Assembly: GCA_950106755.1 (NCBI GenBank)
Contig: OX467082.1
Span: 23,188,001 to 23,252,000 of the forward strand
Origin: Climacium dendroides
Taxonomy: Eukaryota > Streptophyta > Bryopsida > Hypnales > Climaciaceae
Direction: 5' to 3'
Length of the DNA: 64,000 nucleotides
The notes beneath the pieces are model-generated. The model saw only the letters and a program-made list of their open reading frames with translations, was not told the DNA's origin and did no database searches. Of this stretch, positions 23,141 through 34,602 are shown piece by piece; the stretch's first letter is position 1; each line of letters begins with the position of its first letter. The position numbers and the translations under genes were made by a program.

Positions 23141-23639
23141 TTGTATGAAAAATTGTTGCAGCACAAGGAGAGAGACAAAAGCAAGGCATCCGAGTAAGGA
23201 GGAGATGCGTGGTTGGACCAAACCCCGGAGACGCCATCGCCAATGCGCACCGTTCTTCCTAATCGGCATCTTCCGTCGCTGCTGGAGACACTCAATCTGC
23301 AACAAGGAGCCAGGTTGCAAGAAGGAAACCGTAAGGCCAAAGTTGGCCTGCGGAAATCCCACAATCCCCACTTAAAATTAGTCCCTTCGGATCCAATATT
23401 CTTAAAAATGCCTTTATACCATTCCAAAAAATTTGCATCACACAAGGTAAACCAGCCCATTGTAGTCAGAATGAGGAGTTTGACATCATCTTGTTGCTGA
23501 AATTCTTCAATTTTTGAGTGGACATTAAGTACTTGAAGTATATAAAGTACCTTGGTAGAAGTACCATTAGAACTTAAATAAACTTTAAATGGATGCTTGT
23601 AGATTCTTGCCATTACAAAGTAACATACTTATAGACAAG

Positions 23640-24660
23640 AATTTCTTAATGAACATCTTCATTTGAACTTGAATTTATTGGAAGTGCATTTTAGTGTGTT
23701 AACACAATTTCTAGTTATTCATGTCACTTCCAACCTTAAGAAACTTATATGCAAATTCTACTTCCTACAATAATCTCACTATTGGGATTAGTGCAATTGA
23801 CAGCTATCTTAGAGGTATTAATAATGTAAACTTGCCTTGTATCTTGATCCTTCTTCTATTTAAGATTTTTTTGAAAATGAGAATGAAGTATTGGGAATTT
23901 TTTCCCTTAGATTCTCAACTCAATTTTCCAATATAAAGATTTAAAGTTCATAACTCTGTAGTACCCAAATTTGAGATTAAGATTAATATTCAAAGTCAAA
24001 TATTCTAACTCTAGAATACATTAAAAGATATTCGAAGGCAAAAAAACCCACAAGTTCCTTGAAGTTCCTAGATTGTGGGAATTTGCCACATTAGCATTTT
24101 ATGCAAACCTTGCCACAGTACATAATATTAATTCATAATTTTTTTTAAATAAAATTATAATTTTTAAAAAGTTTTTAAAATTTTTAATTATAAGAAAGTA
24201 ATTAAAATTATTTGACAACAGTGGCTAATTCAAAATTCTTAGGCAGCAAAGTGAAATTAAACAACCTTGAAATGCCCCTCCCTTGCCTTCAGAAATCTTT
24301 AGTAGTGTTGAAGAACTTGTGTTTTAAAATTTGAAAACGAAGAGTAGAGATGAAGTTGAAAGTTTAAAACTACCCTAAACCATAAGTAATTCTTCACAAA
24401 TAGAAGCAAGGAAAAAAGTCAAACAAATATTCAAAATTTTGGAGATTTAAGCAGTAGCCATGCTACAGTATGTGAATGTAGTGCTTTACTCATCAAAAAA
24501 TGAATGTAAATATTATTTTTTGTGTCTTTTTTCCTCCGCAAAAGATAATGCCCATCTGTCTTTCACATTCCAATAGATATTGTAATTATAGTTCTACTAT
24601 CACCAAGAAGCCCTTGCATAGTATATATATTCTATCTTTGTACAAACTATTGTGCTTTTT
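23640..24660. other. AT-rich stretch without genes
   Basis: Very AT-rich sequence between the reductase fragment and the nested element. No coding, RNA or repeat signal can be supported. Confidence 0.5.
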
Positions 24661-24664
24661 TTAT

Positions 24665-24840
24665 CAACGATGCTAGCAGGCGAGCTTGGAGCGGGGAGCT
24701 TGCGAGCCGCGAGTGAGAAGTTTGTGAGCAGTGAGCACCAAAAGTATATTTATGGAAATTTTTTTCGTCAAATTTTTTTTCATCCAAAAACTTACTATTT
24801 ATAGTAATTTTTGTGACCTATGACCGTGGATCCTATAACT
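24665..24840. repeat. Left terminal region of the composite element
   Basis: A GAGC-rich stretch (GCGAGCTTGGAGC, GTGAGCAGTGAGC) is followed by TGACCTATGACCGTGGATCC. It parallels 55234-55330 and, inverted, 39994-40100 and 14368-14519. Confidence 0.65.
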
Positions 24841-25515
24841 GTGGTCTACATTTAACTTATAATTTAAGGGTTGGGTTTCTTATTTTCTGACTTCTCAAAC
24901 TTCTAAAATTATGTATACATTTTAAACTCTTATTCATCCTACTGCACAAAAGTAAGGATATAATACTTGTTATAAAATAGACCGTAATGGGTTTGGAAGA
25001 ACTCTACAGTGTTGTTTGAAGGGGATAAATTGAGAATGGAGAACTAGGGCTTCTAAATGTCCCATGATGATTGCTATTTCTAACAAGTGCTAGTATAAGA
25101 GGATTCGTATACAAGGGGTAGCCAAGCTAAAGGTCAGGTTTTGCTGACTACCGCAAACCAATGCGGTAGATTTTTATTTTTTATCCTTAAGTGTTTTACT
25201 TCGTGTATTTTAAATTTCTAATTTTTTTTCTTTCGACTTCACTATGACTAGGATTATAGAAAAGACGTGGCAAAGCAAAAAATGTAAATTAGTTTCATCT
25301 TCGTAAATGTAGGATAGCACGAGAGTAGAGGATTAGGGTTCAACCCATGCATTGGAATTTCATTTCACACGATTTAGTAATGACACTTCTGAAACATACT
25401 CCCACACTTTGCAAATGCAACAACATTTTGATTGGTACATGTTTTAAATCATTTCTATTGCCTGATACATAAACAAATACTGTATGCATGAATTCATCAG
25501 AAATTGCCACTAAGC

Positions 25516-28500
25516 CTACTCAGGGATAGTGATGAGCCCCACTCGAAATAGAAGTACCTTCAACTCATTGAAGCTATAACTAGGTGCATGAATGAACTTG
25601 TCATCATGGATATCCATCTTGCAAAAATACCTATACAAATAATATAGATGTTTACAGTTCATATACTGCTGCCTTCCTCCAATTGCCGAGATAGCCATAT
25701 TCACAAAATTCGGGCAAGTGCACGAGGGGAACATACCAACCGTAATTCGATATACGTTTTTGGTAGGGTCAGATTCCGTCTCCAATTCCACTATTGCGCC
25801 AAGGCCTGGAAAAGGGAGTAGGGTCACTCCTAGAATTTGTCCTTTTATGTTCCCAACACTCTCCCACTTGTTCCGTTGTTCTGTACTTGGAGGATTTGCA
25901 ATTCTTCTGATGGTTCGGTTGTTCCTGACTGTTGGATAAGCATTCAGGTTCTTGGGTGGTGGTTCGTCATACAAAACACTTTCAAAAATCTTGGACATGG
26001 TGAACAATCGGCGAGGTGACAGGGTGGGTCGTTCTTGGAGGTAAAAGCCCGCATGCTACAGTAATAAAGTTTCGTCTCGATTGAGATTTGTCCCAATCAA
26101 TACGGGCCAAACCTTCGGCACCTCAGGCCAATCAATGACCCATTTCCGCTTTGAGCCTTTCACGCACCTTTTGATGTCGTCCCAACAGAACCAGAAGTCC
26201 GAGACCACCTCGCGCCTACTTCCATATTCTTCTTTCCGCCCACGATAAGTGGGAACTGGGGTTCCTTTCTTCCCTTTTGCAATTTTTGCGTTACACTTGA
26301 TGTTTGATGTCCGTTGTTGAGCTTGACATCTGGCATTTGACTTGTGGCTGATCCTTGCAATGTGCCACTTCGATGTGTCACAATCACTTTCAAATGCAAC
26401 GGTCACATACTGCAAAGGGCGACCCTCAATTGTATTGCCCTTGCTGTCCATCAATTCTTCTGAAGCCTTCGTAGACCTAGTCCGAACACGTGGTTGAGAG
26501 AAATTGATCTTATCTAGTCTATGGGAGTCTCCGGCATCACCAATAGGTACATCCAACTTCCTCTTTGTACTTCCAAATATTTCCTCCCCTTCCAAATGTG
26601 GTACACGACTTCTTAGACCATGTACTTCAGGTAATGTGTTCAACGCCTCGGCAATTTTCTTTGGGCACCCACTATGTCTTGCAGCTCTTAGCTTCAGTTC
26701 CCCCTTGGATGGGCCAGATCCACTTGCATGACCTCTGAGATAGGCGCGATACTTTGTCATTTGCATCCAAGCACGAATACTGTCATCACAAGTGGCATCA
26801 AATAAATTGTTTCCTCTCTTTCCGGACATTTGAAGCCACTTATTGTGCACTGTTTCAGACAGGTTACATGAAGGCAAGTCTGCCATCTCCTCCAAACTCA
26901 AGCCCTGTAAATTCACACATGACAATAGATGAAGGACTTCCCATTTCATATTAGAAAGATCCAACACTTTCCTAACCTCCGGGGAGTCCATTAAGCCATG
27001 ATATAAAGTACACGCCGAAGTCAATTTCCTTCATGCAAAGGAATAGTTCACAACTTCTATTCCCCACAAGTAAAGCATATACGAATGAGCTACCTTTGAT
27101 GGTTTAGGGTAGGTCATTTTCTCCGCTAAGCCAACTAGTCTTTCATCTCCTGTAGATGTTCAACAACCTCCTCTTTTCATTTCGAAAAGAAATATGCATT
27201 TCTTCATACAAGGTACCTAAAATAGTATTGGAAGGGAACACTTGGGCATCCGTCGGATCCGACAGATGCCTAAGTGCTCTCTGGTGGTACTTCCGATATC
27301 TAGACTTGAACTTCACGACAACAAAAAGAAAAGACTACCTTCCATTACTTTTAGAGAAAACTTTGCATTGGAAATGAAAGATACATTCTCTAAGGCTAGT
27401 GGAGAGTATCCTTGGATGTCCAAACATCATAAGATAATAAAAATAGGGTACCACAAACATTTTAGGATAGAAACAAACATACTACCTAAACTACACAAAA
27501 GACTAGTACACTGCAAAAAGAATACTAGACAAAAAGAAATTGATAAAAAAACATTGGATTTAAAAAACTAATACTGGATAATAAAAAATACATTTAGACA
27601 TATGTTGTCACACGCGCAGATATAAGTATGTCTGGTTTCATGTACATACAAGTATTTGGATTCAAGGGGAGACCAGAAGGGCACTTACCATTGTCATAAA
27701 GCTGCCCCATTGTAAGTATCGAAAATGCCAAAATGCAAGCCAGTGGTCTAGATGATGAAGTGCTTCTTCAGTCGCGGCTCCAGATGACAACCACCACGAA
27801 CGGATTGCAAGGTACCGAAGCTCAGCTTCATCCATGGTCTTCGACTCTTTGTACTGCTTGCATATTGTAATGTGTTGGTGTTGGAGTGCTTGCTTGATGT
27901 GTTTTTGCGTGTGTTTGTGAAGGGAAGTACTCTAATGTAGCAAACATGTCCTCTCCCGATTCTCCATAATCTCATTCGCAGAGCCACTTCCGTATACTAT
28001 GCGAACCCCATTCCAATTAGCCATAGCACTATCTGCCATGAACCCTTTAAAGTTTGGGTCACGCACTCCATGTCGTGCCATGACAGCATTCAAACTCCTC
28101 CAGAACTGTACTTGGACCTTAGTATCTTCAGACTGCATGTCGCAAACAACAATTGTCATCACTTTTTTGTACTGAGAATTGTACACGTGGCAGCCCATCG
28201 TAGTCCAATCCTTCACGCGCTTCACGTGGTCGAACATCATCCACGCATTTTCTAGATCACCTCCAGCTTGCATACGCCTGACCAAATCCACTCCACTTCC
28301 GAGTCCTTCTGTCAGCATTTTGAAAACGTATACTTTCTCTTTCCCTTGGCCAGGGAAGACGCTATCATGTATGAACTCAAACTTCGACTCTTTCTTCATA
28401 GTCATGATGTTGTCAATGACCCCCCCTCAGCTACTTGAGCGAAAAGACGAGATGACATTGCGTATGCTAGGGCTGCTTAGATATTGGAAACGATCCATCA

Positions 28501-29836
28501 CTTCGTCCATTTCCTCTCCCTTCAACATCACCTTCTCCCCTTCTCCATGGTGAAATAGATAGGTCGATAGGAAATCTTTGCTGACGGACAAAGCTATGGC
28601 AGAGTTTGTGGCTGTAGGTGTTTTAGCCACTTGCTCTGCGATGAGTTCACTGATTTCGTTCCTAGAATCTCTATACATACCCTTCCCTACTGGGTGAGTA
28701 TGGTCTCCAAAGTGAATGCAAGCCCTTGTCATATTTGGTTTATTGCTGTAGCAATAGTAGATCCTAGCATTGCAAGTATAGAGGCAGGTGGGTGTGACTT
28801 TGCAGACCTTACAATGTAGGCTACAGTCTATTGGTGGAACGTTTCCTACTACAAATGGAAACCTATTGGAACCGCTCCACTCTGTTTCGTTTCTTTTCAT
28901 GGCCCTCTTTAGGTACTCACACTTTGGATTATTACAAACAAGGTGACCAGTACAAAAAGACTTACGGAACTTCAAATTGTCGACGTTGTGGATGTTTGTG
29001 GTCACGAGCTTGCACCATAGATGTCCATCATAGCGGTTGTCCATTCCCTCCAAGTTCTTTGCAGCCGATGATGAAGAGGAAGAGCGACATGGAGGTAACT
29101 CGAAGACAACATCTCCATTATACAGAGGTGGGAGATACTGCACGCGATGGTGCTTCACAGCATCAAAGTCTAAAGTAGACAGTTCACTCCGAGATCGATG
29201 AACCATGGACAATCTCTTCAAGCAATCTATAATACTCAGTTGGCTATTAGGACTCGCCAACATAGGAGGACGTGAAAACGAAAGGTACTGCGAACTACTG
29301 GGTGGGGTGGTAAAAGTAAGTTTAGAACTTTTCATCACATGCGCTCCGGAGGTGGCCTTTTGTGAAGTGGTTTGCGGGGCTTCTCCTTCTGATTCACTAG
29401 ACAACTCTACAACAGTATCCAATTTCTCGACCTTCACCTTTGCAAGCATTGTATTGTTTGGGAGCATGAAAGGGCGATCTATTAGAGGACTAGGTGTACG
29501 TGCTGGAGATGTATAAGGCATGTCTACCGTAGAATTATCTGACTGTCGGCTACCTAGCTCAGTGGCTACCCCTAGTAGACTTAGGGGAAGCCCGAAACCT
29601 CTATAATTTCCTGCTCCTAGGTACCAGTAGTGGCCTTTATCATCTACACACTTCTCTATAGGGATGTATTGTTGTAATTCACCTGAATCGGACTTCCTCT
29701 CTTCTTCAACATAGATTGAATTCTCTACAAACTTGAATCTCACATGAAGGAGGTGACTCGGGACTCTAGCCAATCCTTCATCATTCACTAGGAACAGTAA
29801 TGGTGTGTCATGACCATCTACTCGAACATAAGCCAT
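25516..29836 (-). pseudogene. MULE-like transposase with zinc-binding N-terminus and C-terminal SWIM domain
   Basis: Start chosen at MAYVRVDG (29836); the frame is open up to 29932. First a Cys/His region in the style of WRKY-GCM1 fingers ends in ACIHFGDHTHPV. Then a DDE-type core follows, with FDHVKRVKDW...GCHVYNSQYKK and NFKGFMADSAMANWNG. It continues past a TAG at 27932 into SLHKHTQKHIKQ and SWWLSSGAATEEALHHL. A donor at 27688 opens an intron to about 27031. The second exon (27024-25516) ends in a SWIM finger, CTCPNF...MNCKHLYYLYRYF. In-frame stops: TGA 28427, TAG 27932, TAG 26056, with homologous-looking sequence on both sides of each. Mutator-like is my preferred family. A Zisupton/KDZ-type relative is the main alternative because those also use SWIM fingers. 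Confidence 0.65.
27229..27290. repeat. Palindromic MITE-like element in the transposase intron
   Basis: The arms CACTTGGGCATCCGTCGGATCC and its near complement, AGCACTTAGGCATCTGTCGGATCC on the other strand, meet without a spacer at 27257/27258. Confidence 0.7.
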
Positions 29837-29939
29837 AATGCTAACACGGATAGTAAATGAGATGGAAATGAAAGAATGGTGTTCGAGAAACGGTAGGTGC
29901 ATTCTTATACATGATGAAGGGCATTTGTGCAATCATTGC

Positions 29940-30780
29940 GGTGATTAATTTTCAAGGACGGCATGAGGACAAGGTCAGTATAAATTATTCCTCATAGATG
30001 TTGATATTTGATCCTCTTATGCCTCCATTTGTAAAAAGCCTTCTTCATTAAGAAATAATTGTAGGACAGAAGCCCCCATCATTTATTACCATGCTATAAA
30101 TGAGACGATGTAGTACGTTGAAGATACCTAGGATGCGTATACATTTATAATTAGAGAGTTGCACATTCATTTTTTCATATTATGTTTTGCGTGCAGGATC
30201 GGAGTTTCCCTGATATTTTCCCGATCTAAGCATTTTGGGATTACTGCTACCAAGAACACGCACATGGGAAGAGGAGCCGTAGCCGCCATTGGAGGTAAAT
30301 CAAATCCGACACGGACCAAGCTTTGAAGGCACACTTCAATCGAGAAGGACAAATCTTCTTCAATACTTCAAGGCATGAAGAGGGCACTTGATGTTGGTCT
30401 TCATTAAGTGTTGTCATTGGCTCTATCATTCAAACGAACGGCGCATTAAAGTAGCCGTCGCAAGTCGTACGATGTCACTAAGAAGACGGTTGTACTGCAT
30501 AGGATGTCATTAAGAAGACTACTTGCAAGGTTTATTGGCACGCTTTGAGCCTTCCAAGGTCTCTCCACCGTGACAATAAGTTGGACCTTAGCACTGCTCA
30601 ATTCCTTTCTTATTATGTTCAGAAGTTCTAGTATTGGTGCTCCTATGTAGTGTTGATGCTCTTGTAGTTATGTCATGCTTTTAGAGAACGACGTCTTTCT
30701 CTCTACTATTCCATTGAAGAGGAGGAGAAAGAAACACCACTTGTTCTTTTTCTCGTCACCTAGAGCTTTGAAGAGGGCAA
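29940..30780. other. Central divergent region, left part
   Basis: Lies between the starts of the two divergent genes. It presumably holds both promoters, but I cannot point to a reliable TATA box. No other gene is recognised. Confidence 0.35.
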
Positions 30781-30782
30781 GG

Positions 30783-30971
30783 ATGACACGGGCGAAGAAA
30801 GTGATGTCAAAGACCAAGCACAGTGGATCCAGCGACCTCCAAAGGTCATTGCAATATGAAGGAGGCGATTTTGGTGTGGCGGATGAAGCGGGCCATGTCG
30901 AAATGTCAGCGTTACAGGGTGTTCAAGCGAGCTCCGCCATTACTACTGGTGCTAAGGGTGGACCTGAACAT
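30783..30971 (+). CDS. Possible 5' exon of ParB/methyltransferase copy C
   Basis: A basic open segment starts at MTRAKKVMSKTKH and ends GGPEH just before a strong donor, CAT|GTAAGT. It is in phase 0 with the acceptor GGCCAG|GGTGACC at 34603. If spliced so, the hairpin cluster at 32.7-34.1 kb lies within a 3.6-kb first intron. Copy D's corresponding exon also begins at an acceptor (TTTGTAG at 61450), which supports an upstream exon. Only transcript data can settle this. Confidence 0.35.
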
Positions 30972-31019
30972 GTAAGTTCCATCCATGTCATCAGCCGTAT
31001 TACTCATTCTCAATTGTAA

Positions 31020-32740
31020 ACGAACTTGTATCGTCAGCCTTCTCCCATTCTAAGACACAAGGGGTAGATGAATATGGTATGTACAGTACAAAGAGAAACC
31101 AAGGTTTGTACAGAAGATCAGTTGGAACGATTGACACAGCATTCTGTGTTATACAAGTTTGTGGAGGTTGTAACGAGGGTATAGTGAAGGGTTCGTACAT
31201 GTAGGTAGTGCTTTGAAGACAGCAGTATAGCATCCATTCTTTTAGAAGGTTTGTTCCTCAAATTGGAAGAGAAATTCACGGTCTACGATATTCACCCATG
31301 TTAACAAGAACTACGAGTTTGCAAGATTCACCTTCAACTTCCAATCATTCTTAGGCATTCCAAGCAGATAGACATTTGATATTATGAAGAAAGGAAATTC
31401 TTGTAGAGGCTTCAAGAATTCTTATGTGCAAGAAAACTTTACTGTGTATGATTGCTTCTTTAGTGGTCTCAAATTGGAGTACTGCAAACAAGCAAGTGCT
31501 CTTGTCCAGTACCAAATGTCAATTTGTTTTTAGGGACCAAGGTTCACCGTGTATGCATATTTTTGAATTTGAGATGTTTGGAGTGTTTTGGGTATTTGAG
31601 ATATTTCAAAGAGTTGGGTATTTTGAGTAGTCTCGGTAATTTTAGGTATTGACGTAGCACCCTCTATTGGGAATTTTGGGGTATTAGCGTATAGGTGTAT
31701 CTACGGTACTTGGGTATTTGCGTTTTGTGGGACAGAAATAGATGGATATTTTAAATGGGTGGGGTACTGGATTGTTGAGGTACCTTGGGTAGTACGGGGA
31801 CTAATGAAGTTGAGTATATTGGAATTCTGGTTTTAAAAAAGGAAATGGATGATTTTAATAAAGGAAATAGATGATAAAATAAATGAGAAGACGTAGCTGT
31901 CTTCCAGCAACCCGTATTCACTTACCCCCGCGCCACCCGCTAAATCAGTGAATCAGAAGAGGTTATCTAGTTAAATTTGAATCGTGAATGTAGCTGCATG
32001 GGTCAGGTGCTCCCGCATTCCGGAATTTGGGAATGTGTACAAGGAGGCGAATCGAGGATGAAACCCCGAATTTCCGCCGCAGACGTCCAACCCAGGAGAG
32101 TCCCGAAATACCCGAATCTAAACGCTGGCTGCGTTGATTGAAGCTAGTTCACCGCTATGTCCACATCCAAAAAGAAACGAACTCACCGGCAGTTCGTGCA
32201 TTTCCTGTCGGTCTTGCTCGTAGTTTGTAGAGTTCAGTGCATGCTCCATCGCATTCGCAGGCAAAGCATCCTCTTGCACTGAGGTACTCAAATTTGTCGC
32301 TCTAGCTGGGTCAAAGCCGCAAGGAAGCTCTGATTTTCTCTTCTCGTGATTTCAGTCAACGTTGTCTTTGGGCACTGTACCTCCAGTGCAAGATGAATTT
32401 GATTTCCATGTGCTTGAAGCCCAGCGACGTCAACAACATTGCTAATTCGTGGATTCCCTTTGAACAGCAGATCGATCTAGTCATGGCGCGGAGCACCCGC
32501 AGTCGCTCAAGGAACGTTGTCTCGGACACGGAGGTTACCCTCGAGGTTCGTGGATGTTCACTTCTCGCAACGCACTGTCTCCGGGCACTCTACCTTCAGT
32601 GCCCATGCTTTCAGTCTCTGCCTCTAGCGCCGCTTCAGTCAGGCGCGACGAGTTACGCGCATCACACGCGCCACGCATGGCTCGTGACGGATGCGGCAGT
32701 AGAGGCAGCAATTGAAGGCATCCAACATCATTTTTCTGGA
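31020..32740. other. Intergenic or intronic stretch with degenerate GGGTATTT repeats
   Basis: 31550-31800 contains many GGGTATTT/GGTATT variants. 32150-32540 is of mixed composition with an open frame (32393-32893) that has no motif and ends inside the first hairpin. No gene can be supported. Confidence 0.4.
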
Positions 32741-32762
32741 AAAAGGCAAGTAGGACCCGTCC

Positions 32763-32868
32763 AGCGTCCAAGAATATGGATCAGGTGGAGGTGTCCGGGA
32801 AAACACCGTCGGATCCGACGGTGTTTTCCTGGACACCTCCACCTGATCCATATTCTTGGACGCTGGAC
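32763..32868. repeat. Long hairpin 1, spacerless inverted repeat
   Basis: About 53-bp arms meet at CGTCGGATCCGACG with almost perfect complementarity. The inner arm is GGAGGTGTCCRGGAAAACAC. The outer arm (CAGCGTCCAAGAATATGGAT) also pairs. Confidence 0.9.
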
Positions 32869-33069
32869 ATCTCGTGGGTTGTTATTGCCATGAAACATTC
32901 ATTGTATGAATCAGTCATTGGTAGCCGATGTGACGCGTAACGCCTGTGTCGCATAGCGCCCGTGAGTGAAGCCTAGCGCCTGTGTCGCGTAGCGCGCGTG
33001 ACGTGCGACGGAAGTGGCGGGCGCTGCACTTGGCCCATGCAAAATTGAATTGCTGCCTTTGAGACGGTC

Positions 33070-33177
33070 AGCGGGCAAGAAAGTGGATCAGCTCCAAGTG
33101 TCCAGGAAAACACCGTCGGATCCGACGGTGTTTTCCTAGACACTTAGAGCTGATCCACTTTCTTGCCCGCTGAGCCT
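33070..33177. repeat. Long hairpin 2, spacerless inverted repeat
   Basis: The core is the same as in hairpin 1. The outer arm differs (CAGCGGGCAAGAAAGTGGAT) yet is fully complementary on the other side. Confidence 0.9.
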
Positions 33178-33179
33178 CG

Positions 33180-33565
33180 CGCGTAACGGATGTGACGCGT
33201 CGCGTGAACGTGGCGCGGCACGTGATGGATGTGGCGCGGTGCGTCACGGATGTATCACGAGTCGCGGATGTGGCGCGGCGCGGCGCGGATGTGGCGTCAC
33301 GGACGTGGCGCGGTATGTCACGAATGTGGTACTTGACCAAAATGGAACCGGATTCGTGACAGATGTGGCGCGCATAACGGATTGACCATTTCCAGAAATG
33401 AAATCAGTGAACTCATCGCGTGACCGTGGCGATGAACCGTGGTGCGTGACCGTGACCGTGGCGTATGACCGGATGGCGCACGACCGTCACGGATGGCACA
33501 CGACTGTGATGGCGCGTGACCGGATGGCGCGTGACCGTGATGGCACACGACCGCAAATTCCTCAC
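33180..33565. repeat. GC-rich degenerate repeats between hairpins
   Basis: Variants of GTGACGGATGTGGCGCG and GTGACCGGATGGCGC recur, dense in CG dinucleotides and unlike the AT-rich surroundings. The open frames here are by-products of the repeat. Confidence 0.6.
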
Positions 33566-33569
33566 TTTG

Positions 33570-33687
33570 AGATGCTCAGCAAGCGAGAAAGTGGATCAGA
33601 TGGAGGAGTCCAAGAAAACACTGTCGGATCCGACGGTGTTTTCCTGGACTCCTCCATCTGATCCACTTTCTCGCTTGCTGAGCATCT
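33570..33687. repeat. Long hairpin 3, spacerless inverted repeat
   Basis: About 59-bp arms. The outer arm GAGATGCTCAGCAAGCGAGA pairs with its complement at 33668-33687. The core again centres on GTCGGATCCGAC, with two mismatches in the left inner arm. Confidence 0.9.
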
Positions 33688-33949
33688 CACTTTTAGAAAT
33701 AATATGAAAATGCCTTTGCAGTCTCTGTCAAGTGCCAGCCAGGCGGGACTCGCGCCACATTCGTGACGCGCTGCGCCACGTCCGTCACGCGCCATCCGGT
33801 CACGCGCCACGATTACGTGCCACGGTCACCGGGTGACCAAGAATTCGTAACGGATTCGTGCCGGATGTGGCGCGTGTAACGGATTCGTGACGAATGTGGC
33901 ACTTGACCAAGAATTTGAAGGCAAACGTTTCATTTCTCCCAAAAGGGAA

Positions 33950-34063
33950 ACTCTCAGGAAGCCAAAAAATTGATCAGGTGGAGGTGTCCAGGAAAACACC
34001 GTCGGATCCGACGGTGTTTTCCTGGACACCTCCACCTGATCAATTTTTTGGCTTCCTGAGAGG
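33950..34063. repeat. Long hairpin 4, spacerless inverted repeat
   Basis: About 56-bp arms. The outer sequence CTCAGGAAGCCAAAAAATTG and the shared GATCAGGTGGAGGTGTCC both have full complements on the right. Confidence 0.9.
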
Positions 34064-34175
34064 TACTCATGGCAGGTACTTGAGATTGCTGAGAGGTACT
34101 CATGGTAGGTACTTTGGCTTGCTGAGAGGTACTGACGACAGGTACTTGGCTTGCTGAGAGGTACTCACAGCAGGT
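34057..34175. repeat. Minisatellite of about 36 bp, roughly four copies
   Basis: The units share TGCTGAGAGGTACT, then CAGGTACTTGG. The array starts at the right edge of hairpin 4, whose outer arm contains the same TGAGAG. Confidence 0.75.
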
Positions 34176-34179
34176 TTCT

Positions 34180-34602
34180 CTTATCGTCATTCGGTTGTAC
34201 GTCGATGGTAATGGGCTGAGAACATATACATGTACGATTTTTAGATTTTAGGGCAGTGCGACGTTGGTCATGGTGTTCATGAGGAGAAATGAGAGCAAAC
34301 TGTTCACGTACCTCGGAAAGGCCGCTTGTGTCCTAGCAGCAGCACTTTCCTTAAAACTGATCTCCATGTCTGAAACTGTATCATCGTCCACGAAGAGTAC
34401 TGTGTAGGGCACACTTTTGGCCCTCGCTCTGTTGATTGATAAGGAGGTGACTGTCTTTCAATTGGAATGAATTCAGCAGCGCGACTTTGGCAGTCCTTGG
34501 CGTCACGCTTGAACATTGCTTTCCTTCTACTCGGATCCTTGGAACATCATCCTTGGACGTCAGTCACACTAATTCATAACAGTGATTGGTTCATTGGGCC
34601 AG
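34180..34602. other. Spacer before the N-terminal exon of copy C
   Basis: No open frame with motifs and no repeat seen. It ends in the splice acceptor TTGGGCCAG. Confidence 0.4.

Noticed and set aside
32393..32893. 166-residue ORF
   Set aside because: It ends inside a hairpin, and its C-terminal half is the translation of the inverted repeat.
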